Positions 13,549-15,711 of a stretch of 15,711 bases of DNA are shown here, piece by piece. A model generated the notes under the pieces. That model saw only the letters and a list, made by a program, of their open reading frames with translations. It made no database searches and was not told the origin of the DNA. The position numbers and the translations under genes were made by a program. Location of the stretch: the NCBI GenBank assembly GCA_040218415.1, contig JAVJRN010000078.1, positions 1 through 15,711 on the forward strand. The letters run 5' to 3'. Source of the DNA: JAVJRN01 sp040218415 (GTDB taxonomy: Bacteria > Bacteroidota > Bacteroidia > Cytophagales > Cyclobacteriaceae). The number at the start of each line of letters is the position of its first letter. Positions within the stretch are counted from its first letter, which is position 1.

Positions 13549-15450
13549 TTAAAGTATCTTTTTTCTTCTATCAGTATCCAAAAATTTTATTGAAAAACGA
13601 TTTCCATTGACATAAGTATGCGACAGGCTACCCATTAACTGTAAGCTAAGTCGTTGTGCGAGCCTAAGGCCATATCCTTTAGCGACTAAGTTTTCTAAGG
13701 GCTCGGGTAAGTTCTTGCCATTATCATGAATGATGAACTCAAATTCTCCTTCATCAATGCTCTGACAACTGATGCTTAAGCGGCAGTTTTTCTTTTTAGT
13801 GTTGTATTTGAATGTATTGGTAGCCAATTCATTTATGGCCAGTCCGAGTGGTACCATTGTTTCAATGTCAAAATTGAAATGTACAATATTCATTTCAAGT
13901 TGTAACTCTTCAACTTTGTGGATTTCCCTTAAATAATTGATCAACTCATCGATATAGCTACGAAATGAAATAGTCGTCAAATTATCATGCATGTATAGGT
14001 TCTGATGGATCAATGACATGGTGGCCACCCTCGATTGACTGTCCTCAAGTACAGACGCTATTCTTTCGGGATTATTTGGTAAATCGCCTGTATCTAAAAG
14101 GCTGGTAATTAATTGCAAATTGTTTTTGACCCGATGATGTACTTCCTTCAAGAGTGTTTCTATTTCTACATTTCTAGATTTTAAGAGTTCCTGCTGTTCT
14201 TCCAATTTATTGAACTGACTTTCAATAGTCGTTGCTTGTGACTCGGCCTCTTCTTTTAACTTCTCTAGTTGATCATAATCCGTAGAGTATCGTTCTGAGA
14301 CAACAAAACCTAGAATAAGTACTGCAAAAAATCTTAATAAATTAGGATTGAGTAATAGTATATCGGCTTCATTACTATGAATGAGAAATTCCAATACCCA
14401 CGCCAAAAGCATGAAAATTAAAAATGAAAATGTGAAGGAGAATTCTCGTAAGCTAATTTGCTTCTTTCTCTTTAGCATAATGTATATCGCTAAAACATAA
14501 ATAGCTAAACCCGAAAATATTGCGAAGGATAATATTTGAGAATAGATCTCTAATGGGAAAATAATAATGGTAATACTTAGACTGAGAAAATACACTCTGA
14601 TTGATTGAGAAGTGATTTTATTCATGTGTCGTGAGATCAATTCAAGAGAGGCCCAAAACACAAAATATAAAGTGAAGTATTCTATACCAACCGCCCATTT
14701 CCAAGGCAAGTTTTCAAGGTAAATTTTGAATAAATGATTGCCACTCGATAATATTCTTACGGTATAAGCGGTAGCGAAGGTCGCATAAATAATATATTGG
14801 ACTGATTGTTTCCAAAACAAAAACATACCTAAAAAGAAACAGCCAATCATTACAAAAGCCCCAGAGGTGAAAATATCTATTAGCCAATTCGATAGAAGGT
14901 TTTTATTAATATACGTACTCTTACCTACTGCTACGTCAAGATAAAATCCACCTTTTGAATGATGAAAATTCGATATTTCTATAACAAGCTCATTTGATCC
15001 TTTTAAGAATTTAACAGGTACGACCTGAGGGATCCAATTAACACTTGATGTCTCTGCGTTTTTACCAACCTTACCTGTTCTGTTAATTAATTTTCCATTG
15101 AGGTAAACATTCTGAGCACAATAAAACCCAGGGAGATAGATGCTAAGACTATCATATTCGTCATCTGTAAGTATTGTTGTGGCATAGGTGGCGTATCCTT
15201 TACCCGGTAATTCTTTACCTTCAAAAATAATACCATTCCATGTAACAGGTTTTTCAACTATAATGTAATTTTCACTGCGTAAAAGACTCGTATCCTCTTG
15301 ATATAGTTGACCCCAAAAAAGCATCCATTCGCCGTTGATCAATTGGCTTTCTGCTCCACTATATACGTGTGGTTTAATGGTTGTTGCTTTTGCAGGAGTA
15401 TAAAATGTAATGAAAAAAAGGAGTATTAATGACCTAACAACAGCGCTCAT
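13549..15450 (-). CDS. 7TMR-DISM sensor histidine kinase with HisKA_2-type core, 633 aa
   Basis: An inner-membrane sensor kinase, numbered from ATG 15450; a TTG two codons upstream is less likely. A signal peptide (about 1-23) precedes a periplasmic beta-rich 7TMR-DISM-like domain (about 25-178), with NGEWMLFWGQLY near 39 and a VYLNGKLINRTGKVG strand typical of galactose-binding-like folds, which often sense carbohydrate. Seven transmembrane segments follow at about 190-213, 218-235, 252-271, 285-300, 305-326, 335-356 and 369-386. A coiled coil (about 390-436) leads to the HisKA_2 motif EVHHRVKNNLQLI with the HH pair at 438-439, then the ATPase N-box INELATNTFKYN (539-550), the G1 motif HDNG (575-578) and the G2 motif KGYGLRLA (591-598). 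All catalytic landmarks are intact. No receiver domain is attached, and the separate regulator downstream is the probable partner. Confidence 0.92.
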   Translation of the reverse strand: MSAVVRSLILLFFITFYTPAKATTIKPHVYSGAESQLINGEWMLFWGQLYQEDTSLLRSENYIIVEKPVTWNGIIFEGKELPGKGYATYATTILTDDEYDSLSIYLPGFYCAQNVYLNGKLINRTGKVGKNAETSSVNWIPQVVPVKFLKGSNELVIEISNFHHSKGGFYLDVAVGKSTYINKNLLSNWLIDIFTSGAFVMIGCFFLGMFLFWKQSVQYIIYATFATAYTVRILSSGNHLFKIYLENLPWKWAVGIEYFTLYFVFWASLELISRHMNKITSQSIRVYFLSLSITIIIFPLEIYSQILSFAIFSGLAIYVLAIYIMLKRKKQISLREFSFTFSFLIFMLLAWVLEFLIHSNEADILLLNPNLLRFFAVLILGFVVSERYSTDYDQLEKLKEEAESQATTIESQFNKLEEQQELLKSRNVEIETLLKEVHHRVKNNLQLITSLLDTGDLPNNPERIASVLEDSQSRVATMSLIHQNLYMHDNLTTISFRSYIDELINYLREIHKVEELQLEMNIVHFNFDIETMVPLGLAINELATNTFKYNTKKKNCRLSISCQSIDEGEFEFIIHDNGKNLPEPLENLVAKGYGLRLAQRLSLQLMGSLSHTYVNGNRFSIKFLDTDRRKKIL

Positions 15451-15489
15451 TTTCAATGTTAACTTGATTATGGTGGTGGTTTATTATTT

Positions 15490-15506
15490 GTTTAATCTGA
15501 TTAAAC
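15490..15506. promoter_or_regulatory. Perfect palindrome upstream of the sensor kinase
   Basis: GTTTAATC-T-GATTAAAC has perfect 8-bp arms around one base. It is centred about 48 bp before the kinase ATG and 5 bp after the helicase stop. The 1-nt spacer, A/T-rich arms and lack of a following T-run argue against a terminator and for a dimeric regulator's binding site. Confidence 0.45.
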
Positions 15507-15511
15507 CGTAT

Positions 15512-15711
15512 CTAATCAATGATTCTCAACTTTGCGAAAGCGAGCAGTAGTGTTTTGTCTCCTGCTTTATCAAAATTAACCCTTGCCTTTTTATTGCTTC
15601 CATCTTCATCAATTTCTATCACCTTACCAAAACCGAATTTCGGATGTTCGATTTTCATTCCAACGGCCAAAGCACCCGTATCACTTGCTACAAAATCGGA
15701 GCTTGGCGTAT
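15512..15711 (-). CDS. uvrD: UvrD/PcrA-type DNA helicase, C-terminal fragment (5' end beyond window)
   Basis: The last 65 codons and a TAG stop (15514-15512) of a gene entering from the right edge. The tail contains GMKIEHPKFGFGKVIEID, then RVNFDKAGDKTLLLAFAKL and LRIID. This is the Tudor-like C-terminal domain of UvrD/PcrA superfamily 1 helicases, which contacts RNA polymerase in studied homologues. The helicase core is outside the window, so UvrD and PcrA cannot be told apart. Its stop lies 61 nt before the kinase start, so some read-through is possible. Confidence 0.85.
   Translation of the reverse strand, partial: TPSSDFVASDTGALAVGMKIEHPKFGFGKVIEIDEDGSNKKARVNFDKAGDKTLLLAFAKLRIID

Overview
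The window looks like a chromosomal segment of a marine-type Bacteroidota, probably of the order Cytophagales (a Reichenbachiella- or Marivirga-like organism). This is inferred from the moderately AT-rich DNA, the absence of strong Shine-Dalgarno sites, a type IX secretion (T9SS) C-terminal sorting domain, giant LamG/cadherin-like surface proteins, and a 7TMR-DISM histidine kinase paired with a LuxR-type response regulator. Every convincing gene is on the minus strand, so the biological order runs from the right edge to the left edge.

Right edge (15711 to 15512): the last 65 codons of a UvrD/PcrA-type DNA helicase, unrelated to the rest. Next (15450 to 12691): a two-component system. It consists of a seven-transmembrane sensor kinase with a periplasmic 7TMR-DISM-like domain and a HisKA_2-type catalytic core, a 252-bp gap with a candidate promoter and palindrome, and a REC plus LuxR-HTH response regulator that appears to start at TTG.

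A 379-bp non-coding region (12690 to 12312) with several inverted repeats separates the regulator from a tight three-gene set that fills the rest of the window. (1) A Sec-exported protein of about 607 residues with a tail-fibre-like stalk and a C-terminal S74 intramolecular-chaperone domain. (2) 19 nt later, a 2435-residue T9SS surface protein with FN3-like, LamG, carboxypeptidase-regulatory-like and Big_5-like modules, tandem GWNWVS repeats and a T9SS type A sorting domain. (3) Overlapping its stop codon by ATGA, a protein of more than 1054 residues built of cadherin-like/He_PIG modules, running off the left edge.

Proteins 2 and 3 each carry two copies of the same roughly 105-residue beta-rich domain (called X here), which I do not recognise as a named family. 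Together with the ATGA overlap this suggests two co-translated partners of one cell-surface assembly, with the S74 protein as a possible trimeric fibre. Control of this operon by the adjacent two-component system is plausible from position only. No RNA genes, insertion sequences, CRISPR arrays or phage genes proper were found.
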